Shown here in pieces: positions 7,470 to 15,611 of a DNA stretch of 40,666 bases (position 1 is the stretch's first letter; the number at the start of each line of letters is the position of its first letter). Both the position numbers and the translations under genes were made by a program. Under the pieces are notes generated by a model that worked only from the letters and a program-made list of their open reading frames with translations, did not search any database and had not been told where the DNA came from. This DNA is from Candidatus Woesearchaeota archaeon (GTDB taxonomy: Archaea; Nanobdellota; Nanobdellia; Woesearchaeales; GW2011-AR4). The stretch covers positions 1 through 40,666 of the forward strand of contig JACPMX010000009.1 in NCBI GenBank assembly GCA_016185755.1. Reading direction: 5' to 3'.

Positions 7470-7685
7470 AAGCACTTCTTTAAGTAAATCCATGGTTAAC
7501 CCCTGCTTAACAAAGGCATAATATTTCTCAAAGTGCAATAAAGTGCAAGAACAAGTTGGATAAACGCAACCGATAATTTTAAATATAAGCAATGCTAGGA
7601 ATCATTAACATTAGTCAAGGAAGCTAATAGAGCGCGTTGGCAAAGAACAATCAATTCAGCCCCACGAAATTTAGCGGAAGTGGCC
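7470..7685. other. Intergenic boundary between element and chromosome
   Basis: No gene is visible. A tandem direct repeat AAAGTGCAA occurs at 7530-7538 and 7540-7548 (10-bp period). A TATA-like TTTAAATATAAG sits near 7575-7590, with no good ORF downstream, so a small RNA is possible. No tRNA or clear attachment-site duplication could be identified within the window. Confidence 0.35.
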
Positions 7686-9578
7686 CTATTTCACCCTCAC
7701 TGTCTCCAGATTCCTGGGGGCAACTGTTTCAATTCTAAACTGCTTGTGGATGGATGAAGCCAGGTCCAGGCAACGGGAATTCTCGCCGTGGTTGATGATG
7801 ACTTTCTTCGGCCTTGGCTCGCACTTTGCAACGAAGTTCATCAATTGGTTCCTTGAGGAATGCCCTGAAAAGCCTTCGACAGTATGCACCTGCATTTTGA
7901 TTTGTAGCATTTCCTGCTTGCCTCCGTCAGAGAATGTAAACTCCCTTTCCCCAAGCTGTATCCTTCTCCCCATTGAGCCGTCTCCCTGGTAATTGACAAA
8001 TCCTATCGCATTCTTTGGGTTGTCGCACAAATGCTTTAGGTACTCGACAGATGGCCCGCCGGTCAGCATTCCCGATGTTGCCAGCACAACGCATGGGCCT
8101 GTGTTCTCGATGATGTCCATCCTTTCCTTTTGCGAGCCTACTCTTTTGAAAATGTCGTGCAAAAACGGGTTTTGGTCCTTGTGGAATATAAGCTTCCTTA
8201 TGTTGTTATTCAAATACTCAGGATAAGCTGTGTGGATTGCGGTGACATCCCAAACCATCCCGTCGATATAGACAGGTATCGGCTGCATCCTCCCTTCCCT
8301 GACCATTGCTTCAATTGCAAGCATCACTTCCTGTGCTCTTCCGACTCCAAGTGTGGGAATCAAAACTTTTCCGCCTCTTTCGGTGGTTTCTTTTATTATA
8401 ACCATCAGTTCTTCATCGGTTTCCTGCCTGTGCGGCATCAAGTTTTCTTTTCCCCCGTAAGTTGCCTCAAGCATCAGGGTTTCAAGCCTTGGGAACATCG
8501 TGACAGCAGGCTCGAGCAACAGCGTTTTTCCGTATTTCTGGTCGCCTGAATACAGGATATTATGAAGGCCGTTTCCAACGTGAAGATGCACCATGGCGCT
8601 GCCTAAAATGTGGCCTGCATTGTACATCGTGATCCTCACATCCGGAGTTACATCGCTGACTTCGTCATATTCCAATGTGATGGTGTGCTTCATCATCTCC
8701 TTTATTTCTTCAGCAGTAAAAATCGGGTCTGAGCCGTCTGCTCTCTGTATCTTTATGTAATCCAAAAGCAATAATGCAGAAACATCTCTAGTGGGCTCGG
8801 TGCAGTAAACAGGGCCCCTGTAGCCGTACTTGAAAAGGTAAGGTATGAACCCGCAGTGGTCTATGTGCGAGTGGCTCAAAATGACTGCATCCAGGTCATT
8901 GATGTTGAATTCAGGCGCGTCAAGGTAAGGGTATGGCTTGTTTGAATCGGCAACATTTATTCCGCAATCAAGCAAAACCCTTGATTCCGGGGTCTGCAGG
9001 AATATGCAGCTTCTCCCTACCTGCCTTCCTGAGCCGAGATAGGTCAGCCTTATCCATTCATTTTTCTTTTCCCTTCTCCAGCCGTCATAAATCCTGTGGC
9101 CTACCTTGTCCAAAAATTTTCTCCTGTAGTCGCTGTTCTGGTACAATACTGCCCTTATGTTTTCTATAAGCTTTGACCTTATTGCAGGCTTCCTTCTTAT
9201 CAGCGGAACCCAAAAAGTCTGCATCCTGATATCTCTTAAAATTGCGCCCTGCTTGCCTATGGCCAGGCCCGGCTTGTCAGCCTCGATGATGACCCTGCTT
9301 CTTTGAGAGTCAAATATGACCTGGTCGACTCCTGCCTCTTCCGGTATTATCGAGCGGATTATCTTTTCAGCCTCTTCTGAGTCCATAGTGGCGCTTGGGT
9401 CCGGCCTCAGTTCAACCCTTTTCTTTATGTCGTCAACCACCCTTTTAATAATGCCGTTGTTGTTCAGGAAGAAGTCCTTGTCCTTTGTATACAGGACTAT
9501 GTTTGCCCCTTCAAAGTTCACGTCGCTGATCTTGTTCTCAGGCAGGTTCTTCAGAATTTCCTTTATTATGTCTCCCAT
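7686..9578 (-). CDS. fttA: aCPSF1/FttA: KH-domain beta-CASP ribonuclease
   Basis: This 630-residue protein has the full archaeal CPSF1 layout. Two N-terminal KH-like domains span about 1-150, with the GLAIGKQG loop (about 104-111). A metallo-beta-lactamase domain carries HSHIDHCG (236-243) and later YNAGHILGSA and YSGDQ metal motifs. The beta-CASP segment has LEATYGG. The C-terminus has GFSGHSSRNQL and NHGE. Family members are 5'-3' exo- and endoribonucleases that act as the archaeal transcription termination factor. The gene lies just downstream of psmB on the same strand, an arrangement I recall from other archaea. The A/T-rich 184-nt gap upstream can hold its promoter. Confidence 0.95.
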   Translation of the reverse strand: MGDIIKEILKNLPENKISDVNFEGANIVLYTKDKDFFLNNNGIIKRVVDDIKKRVELRPDPSATMDSEEAEKIIRSIIPEEAGVDQVIFDSQRSRVIIEADKPGLAIGKQGAILRDIRMQTFWVPLIRRKPAIRSKLIENIRAVLYQNSDYRRKFLDKVGHRIYDGWRREKKNEWIRLTYLGSGRQVGRSCIFLQTPESRVLLDCGINVADSNKPYPYLDAPEFNINDLDAVILSHSHIDHCGFIPYLFKYGYRGPVYCTEPTRDVSALLLLDYIKIQRADGSDPIFTAEEIKEMMKHTITLEYDEVSDVTPDVRITMYNAGHILGSAMVHLHVGNGLHNILYSGDQKYGKTLLLEPAVTMFPRLETLMLEATYGGKENLMPHRQETDEELMVIIKETTERGGKVLIPTLGVGRAQEVMLAIEAMVREGRMQPIPVYIDGMVWDVTAIHTAYPEYLNNNIRKLIFHKDQNPFLHDIFKRVGSQKERMDIIENTGPCVVLATSGMLTGGPSVEYLKHLCDNPKNAIGFVNYQGDGSMGRRIQLGEREFTFSDGGKQEMLQIKMQVHTVEGFSGHSSRNQLMNFVAKCEPRPKKVIINHGENSRCLDLASSIHKQFRIETVAPRNLETVRVK

Positions 9579-9762
9579 TTATACCACTAGAATTTTTTGT
9601 TATATTTTTATTGGTTATTTTTTATTAATGATTTTTAGTTATTGGATTTTTGTTGATAGTCAATGGATTTGTTTTTTAATTTTTCACGGATTGAAAAAAT
9701 TCTTAATGATTTAATTTAAATCGGGCTAATACAAGAGATTTTGTTTTATTTGTTTAGAAAAT
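9579..9762. other. A/T-rich intergenic region
   Basis: This 184-nt A/T-rich gap (long T and AT runs) lies between two minus-strand genes. It probably holds the psmB terminator (T-rich tract on the transcript) and the aCPSF1 promoter. I see no ORF, tRNA or repeat in it. Confidence 0.4.
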
Positions 9763-10398
9763 TTACACTTCAATCCTGTAGTCCAGCTCTTTTGAAAATA
9801 CCTTTTTGATGCCGTCCTTTGTTATGGTGACTATGTCTATGCCGTTTCCCGATGCTATGTCGCGCTGCACAGCTGCATTTATGCATTTTGCAGCAAGCTT
9901 CACCCCTTCATCCACGCTTAACCCTTTCTTGTACAGTGTTTCAAGAACGCCAAATGCCATCACCGAGCCGGAACCTGAAGAGATGTAATCGTCAACTTCT
10001 ACAATGGAGCCGTCCGGGCTCAGGTCATAAAGATGCGCCCCTGTTGCGTCTTTTCCGCCTATGATGAAGTGCGATATGCCGGGTATAAGGCTGTACTTTC
10101 TTATATTGCTGTAGACAAAGTTTGCAAGCAGGCTTGCCCCCTCTTTTACAGTTGATTCCCTTCCGGTCCTTATCTCCTTCAGCTTAAGCTCTGCCTTCAG
10201 GTACTTGACCAGAAGCTGGACATCAGAAACTGTGCCTGCAACCGTTACAGCTATATTGTCCGTTATACTTACTATCTTGTCAAATTTCTTGTATGATATC
10301 AAGTACCCTGATGTGGCCCTCTTGTCCGCTGCCAGCACAAGCCCGTCTTTGCAGACTAAGCCTATAGTTGTTGTGCCTGTCTTCATTTCCTTATCCAT
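9763..10398 (-). CDS. psmB: Proteasome beta subunit
   Basis: The catalytic subunit of the 20S proteasome has an N-terminal nucleophile threonine exposed by autocleavage. A short propeptide (MDKEMKTG) precedes T1 of TTTIGLVCKDG. Relative to T1, D17 and R19 (AADKRA) and K33 (SYKKFDK) are in place, and SGSGS lies near position 129. The length (211) fits the family. The start follows a TATA-bearing region. No alpha subunit is in the window. It is followed by aCPSF1 on the same strand. Confidence 0.97.
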   Translation of the reverse strand: MDKEMKTGTTTIGLVCKDGLVLAADKRATSGYLISYKKFDKIVSITDNIAVTVAGTVSDVQLLVKYLKAELKLKEIRTGRESTVKEGASLLANFVYSNIRKYSLIPGISHFIIGGKDATGAHLYDLSPDGSIVEVDDYISSGSGSVMAFGVLETLYKKGLSVDEGVKLAAKCINAAVQRDIASGNGIDIVTITKDGIKKVFSKELDYRIEV

Positions 10399-10442
10399 CT
10401 TTAAAACAGAAGAATTTCTTATGAAGTTAAGATATCTAGGTA

Positions 10443-10452
10443 GTATTTAAAG
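10443..10452 (-). promoter_or_regulatory. TATA box of psmB
   Basis: The minus strand reads CTTTAAATAC, preceded by ACAACC (BRE-like), about 45-54 nt upstream of the psmB ATG. This predicts a leader of roughly 20-25 nt. Confidence 0.5.
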
Positions 10453-10494
10453 GTTGTGGTCAGGCTCTTGCAGATTTTCTTAATTTAGATTTGA

Positions 10495-10893
10495 TTACCT
10501 ACTGCCAGTTATTGATTCAACAACACCTACTAAACCTGTCTCCGGCGTTGATGGGTGAACTATATCTTGAAGCCTGACATATCTAACATCAGCTCCGCTT
10601 TCTCTCAATTGGCCTATAACCTCTCTTAATTCATTTTCAGGATGGTCACTATATAAGACAAATTTGATTCGTGGATCAATTTCATGAAATTTACCTATCA
10701 ATTCCGAACCAGTCATTGCACTATTCCTCAGCAAACCTGTAACTAGCAAGCTGGGAATTAGCTTTTCATTTATAGCTTTTCTTAAAGCGTTATTTGGATT
10801 TATAGTTGCTATAATATCATAACGCATGCTTAATTGTCCATAAAGCTCTTCCAGAACATCTTGATTATCATCAACAAGATAAACAAGTTTCAT
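10495..10893 (-). CDS. Degenerate receiver-domain protein
   Basis: The protein has 132 residues and a response-regulator receiver fold. The acidic pair D8-D9 follows LVYLV, but the usual phospho-acceptor strand reads SLLVTGLLRNS: Thr or Gly sits where the acceptor Asp belongs. The conserved Lys in strand 5 is also missing (VRYVRLQD). It is therefore a pseudo-receiver and cannot be phosphorylated in the normal way. No output domain is present. It lies 13 nt downstream of the TrmB-like gene on the same strand, so the two are probably co-transcribed and may act together. Confidence 0.7.
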   Translation of the reverse strand: MKLVYLVDDNQDVLEELYGQLSMRYDIIATINPNNALRKAINEKLIPSLLVTGLLRNSAMTGSELIGKFHEIDPRIKFVLYSDHPENELREVIGQLRESGADVRYVRLQDIVHPSTPETGLVGVVESITGSR

Positions 10894-10906
10894 TTTCGGT
10901 TGCTTC

Positions 10907-11668
10907 TTACTTCAGGCTCTCTTCAAAAAGAACGTTGACAGCATTCACGAAGAAAGGGCTGTCTATCCAGATTGCAACCTCGTAGTCGGGAGCAGCGCCT
11001 GCGTTGGAGACTATGAACAGCATTTCGCTTCCGTCTATTGTCAGGAATGTGCCGTTTGCATTGTACTCTACATGCTCTATGTCCTGCAGCTTTTTCGAGA
11101 AAGACTTGCTGTACGGCCCGTAAATCACCGCAGTCAGCCCTTTTTTTGATGCAAAATTCTTGAGAAGCTTGATTATCCTTTCAGTGTGCTCGCTGGTTGT
11201 TACAAACACAGCGCTTGACTTTGATTTTGAAAGCATGTCTTTTATATGCCTGTTGACATTTGCCCTCCCTATTATCGACTTTGACATGCTTGATATGTCG
11301 ATGTGCTGGACCCCTGTCTTGTGCAGCAGCTCCAGCTCCTTGAACTCGTCAGTTTCCTTTATCCTTTCATATTGGCTTGAAAGCCCTTCGGCCTCGTCCT
11401 TTATGTTTTTCTTGACCCTTTCAAGTATGACTTCCGGCTTCAGGGCAAGATATTTTATCGGCTTCCCTATCTTCATTATTATAAAACCCTTTTTCTCAAG
11501 GGTCTCGAGAACATCATAGCACCTGCTCCTCGGCACTCCGGAAATGTCGGCAAGCTCGCCTGCAGAGGCAATACCCCTGCTGAGCAAAGCAGTCCATATC
11601 TTGACTTCATAAATGTTCAGCCTGAAGTGCTTCTTCAAATCCGTCAAAAATTGTTTTTCCTGCTGCAT
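10907..11668 (-). CDS. TrmB-family transcriptional regulator
   Basis: The N-terminal winged helix (about 1-75) has the TrmB pattern: FRLNIYEVKIWTALLSRG, then AGELADISGVPRSRCYDVLETLEKKGFI. A coiled linker follows (about 80-115). The C-terminal effector domain (about 120-253) has FVTTSEHTERIIKLL and FLTIDGSEMLFIV, as in the TrmB/phospholipase-D-like ligand domain. Characterised TrmB proteins sense sugars and regulate sugar transport and metabolism; the ligand here is unknown. It precedes the pseudo-receiver gene in a likely operon. Confidence 0.85.
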   Translation of the reverse strand: MQQEKQFLTDLKKHFRLNIYEVKIWTALLSRGIASAGELADISGVPRSRCYDVLETLEKKGFIIMKIGKPIKYLALKPEVILERVKKNIKDEAEGLSSQYERIKETDEFKELELLHKTGVQHIDISSMSKSIIGRANVNRHIKDMLSKSKSSAVFVTTSEHTERIIKLLKNFASKKGLTAVIYGPYSKSFSKKLQDIEHVEYNANGTFLTIDGSEMLFIVSNAGAAPDYEVAIWIDSPFFVNAVNVLFEESLK

Positions 11669-11790
11669 TATCAGTCAGGAGTATTTATTGTCTGTATTTA
11701 AACCTTTCTATTGTAACTACTTTAAAGGGGTTATTGTTAATAAAAATTCCAATCCTGTGGGCTAAAAATTTTAAGAATCAAAAAAGAAGC

Positions 11791-12846
11791 TTATCCCTTT
11801 CTCCTGAACAGGCTTACCACCAAGGCAATCCCAACAATCACAGCAACTATCTCCGCGATTATTATTCCAACAACAAATGCGTTGCTCTTGAAGAAGCTTT
11901 CAGTGGTTACTGCAGTTCCGGGCTCCGGCTGCACAACCGTTGTTGTCCTTCCTGTTGTCGGGGTTATGACTGTTACATCCTCGCCCTCGCTGCTTTCTTT
12001 AGCGCCATTATTTGCGCTTGTTTCGCAGTCGCTGACAGTCAATGTGATTGTCTCTTCTGCCTTTTTCCTGTTTTCATCGTATAAAGCCCTTACAACAACA
12101 GGATAGCTTCCGGCCTCTGCGTCAGAAGGGACATTGAATGCGAATATGTGCGAGAACCTGCTTTCATCCTCGTTTGGCTCGGCTGTCAGTTCCCCTGCAT
12201 CCTGGCTTAGTTCAACTCCCAAATCGGAATTCAGGACCTGCACTGTGACATCTTCCTCATCTTCATTTCCAATATTGATAACAGTTACTGCGGCCTGCAC
12301 GTTTTTCCTGTTGCATGAGACTTCAGCAGGGCTCAGCGATGCCCTTGTAATCTTCAGCAAATGGCTTTCCTTGTCGACCTCGAGAGTCAATCTCATGTCA
12401 GCCTCGTGGTCCGTGCCGTTTTCATCCTCGCCTTCAGCGTGAATCGTTACATCAAAAGAGTCCTCATCAACCTCTATCGGCGTTTGGAATTTGAGCGTTA
12501 TTTTCTTGTCCCTGCCCGGGTTTAAATTAAAGTCCTGGCTTTCTTCTTCCAGGTCATCACCGTCATCAATTCCCTCGATTGTCACTGTAACTGAAATATC
12601 CTCAATTTTCAGGTCTTCAGTGCTTGTGAAATTATTGCTTGTTTCCACCCTGAATTCAATAGAATCTCCGGGCTCTGCCTCGTCATCAATTGTATCCCTG
12701 TCATTCAGGTTTTTGGAAGTCTTGCTTCCAACCTTCACATCAACATCAGAAAATATCAGTTTCGAGCCTGCAGCATATGCTACATTGACCAAAAACATTG
12801 AAATAATCAAAAACAGCAACAGCTTTTGCGCCTTCATTATGTTCAT
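11791..12846 (-). CDS. Secreted, membrane-anchored surface protein
   Basis: The protein has 351 residues: an N-terminal signal peptide (KAQKLLLFLIISMFLV...AYA), an acidic beta-rich extracellular part with CARDB-like repeats (about 25-275), a Ser/Thr/Pro linker (TPTTGRTTTVVQPEPG) and one C-terminal span followed by RRKG. Two cysteines (about 185 and 277) could pair. Proteins of this layout are frequent in DPANN archaea and are annotated as putative S-layer or adhesin proteins. It probably stands as its own transcription unit. Confidence 0.75.
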   Translation of the reverse strand: MNIMKAQKLLLFLIISMFLVNVAYAAGSKLIFSDVDVKVGSKTSKNLNDRDTIDDEAEPGDSIEFRVETSNNFTSTEDLKIEDISVTVTIEGIDDGDDLEEESQDFNLNPGRDKKITLKFQTPIEVDEDSFDVTIHAEGEDENGTDHEADMRLTLEVDKESHLLKITRASLSPAEVSCNRKNVQAAVTVINIGNEDEEDVTVQVLNSDLGVELSQDAGELTAEPNEDESRFSHIFAFNVPSDAEAGSYPVVVRALYDENRKKAEETITLTVSDCETSANNGAKESSEGEDVTVITPTTGRTTTVVQPEPGTAVTTESFFKSNAFVVGIIIAEIVAVIVGIALVVSLFRRKG

Positions 12847-12894
12847 TGCAAAAAGCCTCCACTATTTAAATTTTACTATTTTAGAATGGTAACT

Positions 12895-13644
12895 TTAAAA
12901 GAATATTAGCTTGACAGCAAGGGCTATGCTTATGGGCACAAGTATCAGCTTGAGCCATATTGGCCTGACCTTCAGAATCAATATTGCGCCGACATAGCCG
13001 CCCAGGATATTGACTATGAGCAAAGGTATGCCTATCCTGTAATCAACGAGCCCCTGGTATATGAAAACCAATGTGGCTATTATAGTGATAGGCAATGTTA
13101 CTGCTTTTTGGTTAGCTACAGCCTGGTGAAAGCTCAGGCCGTAAACCAGCACCAGGACAAATATTATGATCGTTGCAGCCCCCCCGCCCACTATGCCTAT
13201 ATAGCTTCCGATGAATAATCCGGCTATCGCGCTTAAGGCATGATGCCTGTAAGTTACGCCATGCCCCTTTTCTTTTGGCCTCAGTTTTTCCTCGAACAGG
13301 ACAACAATTGATATTCCGATAATAAACGCCCCTATGATATTTTCAAGGGCATTTTCACTAAGGTACTTAAGAAAAGAGGTTCCAATCAAAGTGCCTATTA
13401 TGCCGGCAATTGCGAGCGGCAATATATATTTTGCCTCCATTTTCTCTCTTTTTGAGAATGTCCTTATGTTGCCAACCCCTATCCCTATCATCGAGAATCT
13501 TCCGGTTGCAACAGCTGTATGGACCGGAATGCCAAGAAACACCATGACTGGAACCATGACAGCCATCGCCATGCCAGCCATGGTGCCCATTATTGCAGAG
13601 AGGAAGCTGACAACAAGAAGCAAAACAAAGCTTATTGCATCCAT
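12895..13644 (-). CDS. TauE/SafE-family sulfite/anion exporter
   Basis: This 249-residue integral membrane protein has about eight hydrophobic segments. The family hallmark is duplicated: GTMAGMAMAVMVPVMVFLG near the N-terminus and GIVGGGAATIIIFVLVLVYG in the second half, with HTAVATGRF and HQAVANQKAV. The family exports sulfite, sulfonates or other organic anions; the substrate here is unknown. The ATG lies about 26 nt from a palindromic TATA box that also serves the divergent gene at 13696. Confidence 0.85.
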   Translation of the reverse strand: MDAISFVLLLVVSFLSAIMGTMAGMAMAVMVPVMVFLGIPVHTAVATGRFSMIGIGVGNIRTFSKREKMEAKYILPLAIAGIIGTLIGTSFLKYLSENALENIIGAFIIGISIVVLFEEKLRPKEKGHGVTYRHHALSAIAGLFIGSYIGIVGGGAATIIIFVLVLVYGLSFHQAVANQKAVTLPITIIATLVFIYQGLVDYRIGIPLLIVNILGGYVGAILILKVRPIWLKLILVPISIALAVKLIFF

Positions 13645-13666
13645 TTTTTTTCAGGCTTACAGAAAG

Positions 13667-13674
13667 TTTATAAA
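13667..13674. promoter_or_regulatory. Palindromic TATA box for two divergent leaderless genes
   Basis: TTTATAAA is a perfect palindrome. Its centre (13670.5) is about 26 nt from ATG 13644 on the minus strand and about 26 nt from ATG 13696 on the plus strand. This is the spacing expected from TATA box to start site, so both transcripts would be leaderless. Confidence 0.6.
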
Positions 13675-13695
13675 TCTTATTCTAAATTTATTTTT

Positions 13696-14271
13696 ATGGT
13701 TGGCAACATCCCGAATTTTACAAAAATTGATGTTTTGAGATGCTTCTTAAGGCTAAATAAAAATATAGGAAGGCAGGAGCTTGCAAGGAGCCTGGAGCTG
13801 GGGGAAGGGACTTCCAGGACCATGCTTGAAATTTTGAAGTCCAAAAAGCTCCTGGATTCCGCGAAAAAAGGCCACTTCCTGAGCAAAAAAGGCAGCGATG
13901 AATTGGCAAAACTGCAGTCCTGCATAAGCATGCCGAAAAGAATAAGCTTAAACTCCATTTATCCGGGCCTGAAAAAAGTGGGTGTTGTCATAAGGGGCGC
14001 TTCAGGCCTTGGCAAATTGTACAGGCTGAGGGACATTGCAGTAAAGAACGGCGCCGAGGGCGCAATCATACTGAAATTTGAGGAAAAGCTCTATGCTCCT
14101 GAATCAGATTACATGCAGGATTACAGGGAGCTTGAACTGCTTTTTGACTTAAGAAAAAATGATACTGTGGCAATTGCTTTCTCCGGCAGCGGCAAAAACG
14201 CCGAGACTGGCGCGCTTGCGATTGCAATGGAGCTAAGCGACGTACTGAAAAAATTTGTGGAGGGCCTTTGA
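13696..14271 (+). CDS. Winged-helix DUF4443-like regulator
   Basis: The N-terminus (about 1-75) is a winged helix (GRQELARSLELGEGTSRTMLEILKS). The C-terminal domain (about 90-190) has VGVVIRGASGLGKLYRLRDIA, GAEGAIILKFEEKL and the final DTVAIAFSGSGKNAETGALA, matching my memory of archaeal DUF4443 proteins. The frame is open back to 13519, but ATG 13696 is chosen because it sits 26 nt after a TATA box and removes overlap with the TauE gene. Its stop is 2 nt before the PRPP synthetase ATG, so it may regulate or respond to nucleotide precursor supply. Confidence 0.65.
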   Translation: MVGNIPNFTKIDVLRCFLRLNKNIGRQELARSLELGEGTSRTMLEILKSKKLLDSAKKGHFLSKKGSDELAKLQSCISMPKRISLNSIYPGLKKVGVVIRGASGLGKLYRLRDIAVKNGAEGAIILKFEEKLYAPESDYMQDYRELELLFDLRKNDTVAIAFSGSGKNAETGALAIAMELSDVLKKFVEGL

Positions 14272-14273
14272 AA

Positions 14274-15143
14274 ATGATTGTAGTCAGCTGCTCCCACGGA
14301 AGGCATCTTGGAAAAAAGATAGCGAAAAGGCTGGGAAGCAGGCATTCAACATTATTTGTGGAAAAATTTCCTGATGACGAGCTCAGGATAAAATTCTATG
14401 ATAATATCGGGAAAGAAGAAGTTATTCTGGTCCAGTCTTTCTACGGAAGCATAAGTGACTGCATTATTGAGGTCATATTCGCAGCCGGGACTGCAAGGGA
14501 GTTTGGGGCAAGAAAAGTAATCCTTGTTGCGCCGTATTTCCCATACCTAAGGCAGGACAAAAGATTCCATAAAGGAGAGGCAGTAAGCCAGGGAATAATT
14601 GCGGGTTTGATTGACAAGTATTTTGATTCGGTGTTTATTATCAACCCCCATCTTCACAGGAAAAACAGCCTGAAAGAAATCTTCAAGATAAAATCAGTGA
14701 AGCTGAGCGCCAACAGCCTGATTGCGGACTTTGTAAGGAAGAACGTAAAGAATCCTGTTGCAATAGGCCCTGACTCGGAGAGCTACAAATGGGCCAGGAA
14801 TGTCGCGGAAATTCTTGGAATAGAATCAAGGATAATGAGGAAAAAAAGATACTCATCATATAATGTTGAAGTCAGGCTCAACAAAAAAATTGACCTAAGG
14901 AACAAAAATGCAGTGATTGTTGATGACATCGTAAGCACCGGCCATACAATACTGGAAGCCGCGAAAATCCTGAAGAGGCTTGGGGCAAAAAGCGTCTACT
15001 GCATCTGCGTCCATGGGATTTTCGCCGATGGCGCTATGAATAAACTAAGAAAGGCGGGAATAAAAATAGTTTCAACAAGCACAATTCCGAGCAAGGCTGC
15101 GAAGATTGACGTGAGCGGCGTGATTGCTGATTCTCTAAAATAA
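14274..15143 (+). CDS. prs: Ribose-phosphate pyrophosphokinase
   Basis: The enzyme makes PRPP from ribose 5-phosphate and ATP, feeding nucleotide, histidine and cofactor synthesis. The PRPP loop AVIVDDIVSTGHT is at about 212-224. The N-terminal half has VEKFPDDELRIKF, VQSFYG and APYFPYLRQDKRFHKGE (the flexible-loop region), as in Prs proteins. The length of 290 is usual for archaeal forms. I chose ATG 14274 because GGAGGG (14259-14264) gives normal spacing; an in-frame TTG at 14268 is a weaker option. It is probably co-transcribed with the DUF4443-like gene. Confidence 0.93.
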   Translation: MIVVSCSHGRHLGKKIAKRLGSRHSTLFVEKFPDDELRIKFYDNIGKEEVILVQSFYGSISDCIIEVIFAAGTAREFGARKVILVAPYFPYLRQDKRFHKGEAVSQGIIAGLIDKYFDSVFIINPHLHRKNSLKEIFKIKSVKLSANSLIADFVRKNVKNPVAIGPDSESYKWARNVAEILGIESRIMRKKRYSSYNVEVRLNKKIDLRNKNAVIVDDIVSTGHTILEAAKILKRLGAKSVYCICVHGIFADGAMNKLRKAGIKIVSTSTIPSKAAKIDVSGVIADSLK

Positions 15144-15159
15144 ATATTTAAAGATAATG

Positions 15160-15170
15160 TTTATAAAATA
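15160..15170 (+). promoter_or_regulatory. TATA box of receiver gene
   Basis: TTTATAAAATA is centred about 26 nt upstream of ATG 15191, predicting a leaderless transcript. Confidence 0.55.
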
Positions 15171-15190
15171 GTGTTTATACTAATTTTAAA

Positions 15191-15610
15191 ATGCCAAAAA
15201 TATTGGTTGTAGAGGATGATCCTCTCTGGAAGAAAATATTTCAACAATATCTGATCGGGCTTCAAGGCATCGTTAATGCAGTCAGTAACTCTGATGATGC
15301 CGTCTCCAAAATTGAAGAGTCAATTAGGTTGAATGAGCCTTACGATGCCTATATTTTAGACACAATGTTTCCCAAGAAGCCGGGCGCATTGCCTGCTTAT
15401 GAAGCTCCATTTGAGCTTATTGAAGAAATGAGGGGAAAAGGAATACAAAGTGAAAGGATTTTTATGATAGGCCATATGGATCCGGTTTTTATGCAAAAAG
15501 CTAAGGGCATGGGAATAAAAAAATTCTATTTTAAAGAAAAAGAAAGGAAATTGGAAGGGCAGAAGCATTATACTCAAATAAGAGCTGACTTAGCCGCTAT
15601 TTTAAGATGA
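15191..15610 (+). CDS. Single-domain response regulator (receiver)
   Basis: This 139-residue receiver domain has no output domain. The acidic pair follows ILVVE (VVEDDPLW). The phospho-acceptor Asp is in YILDTMFPKK, and the conserved Lys is in FYFKEK. Strand 4 has FMIGHMD, with Gly/His where Ser/Thr is usual. Unlike the protein at 10495-10893, the acceptor is intact. No histidine kinase is in the window, so its partner is unknown. It has its own promoter and is convergent with proS, with only 1 nt between the stops. Confidence 0.8.
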   Translation: MPKILVVEDDPLWKKIFQQYLIGLQGIVNAVSNSDDAVSKIEESIRLNEPYDAYILDTMFPKKPGALPAYEAPFELIEEMRGKGIQSERIFMIGHMDPVFMQKAKGMGIKKFYFKEKERKLEGQKHYTQIRADLAAILR

Positions 15611-15611
15611 T

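Noticed and set aside
7544-7685. tRNA gene as integration site next to the element.
   Set aside because: No acceptor/T-arm pairing found on either strand.
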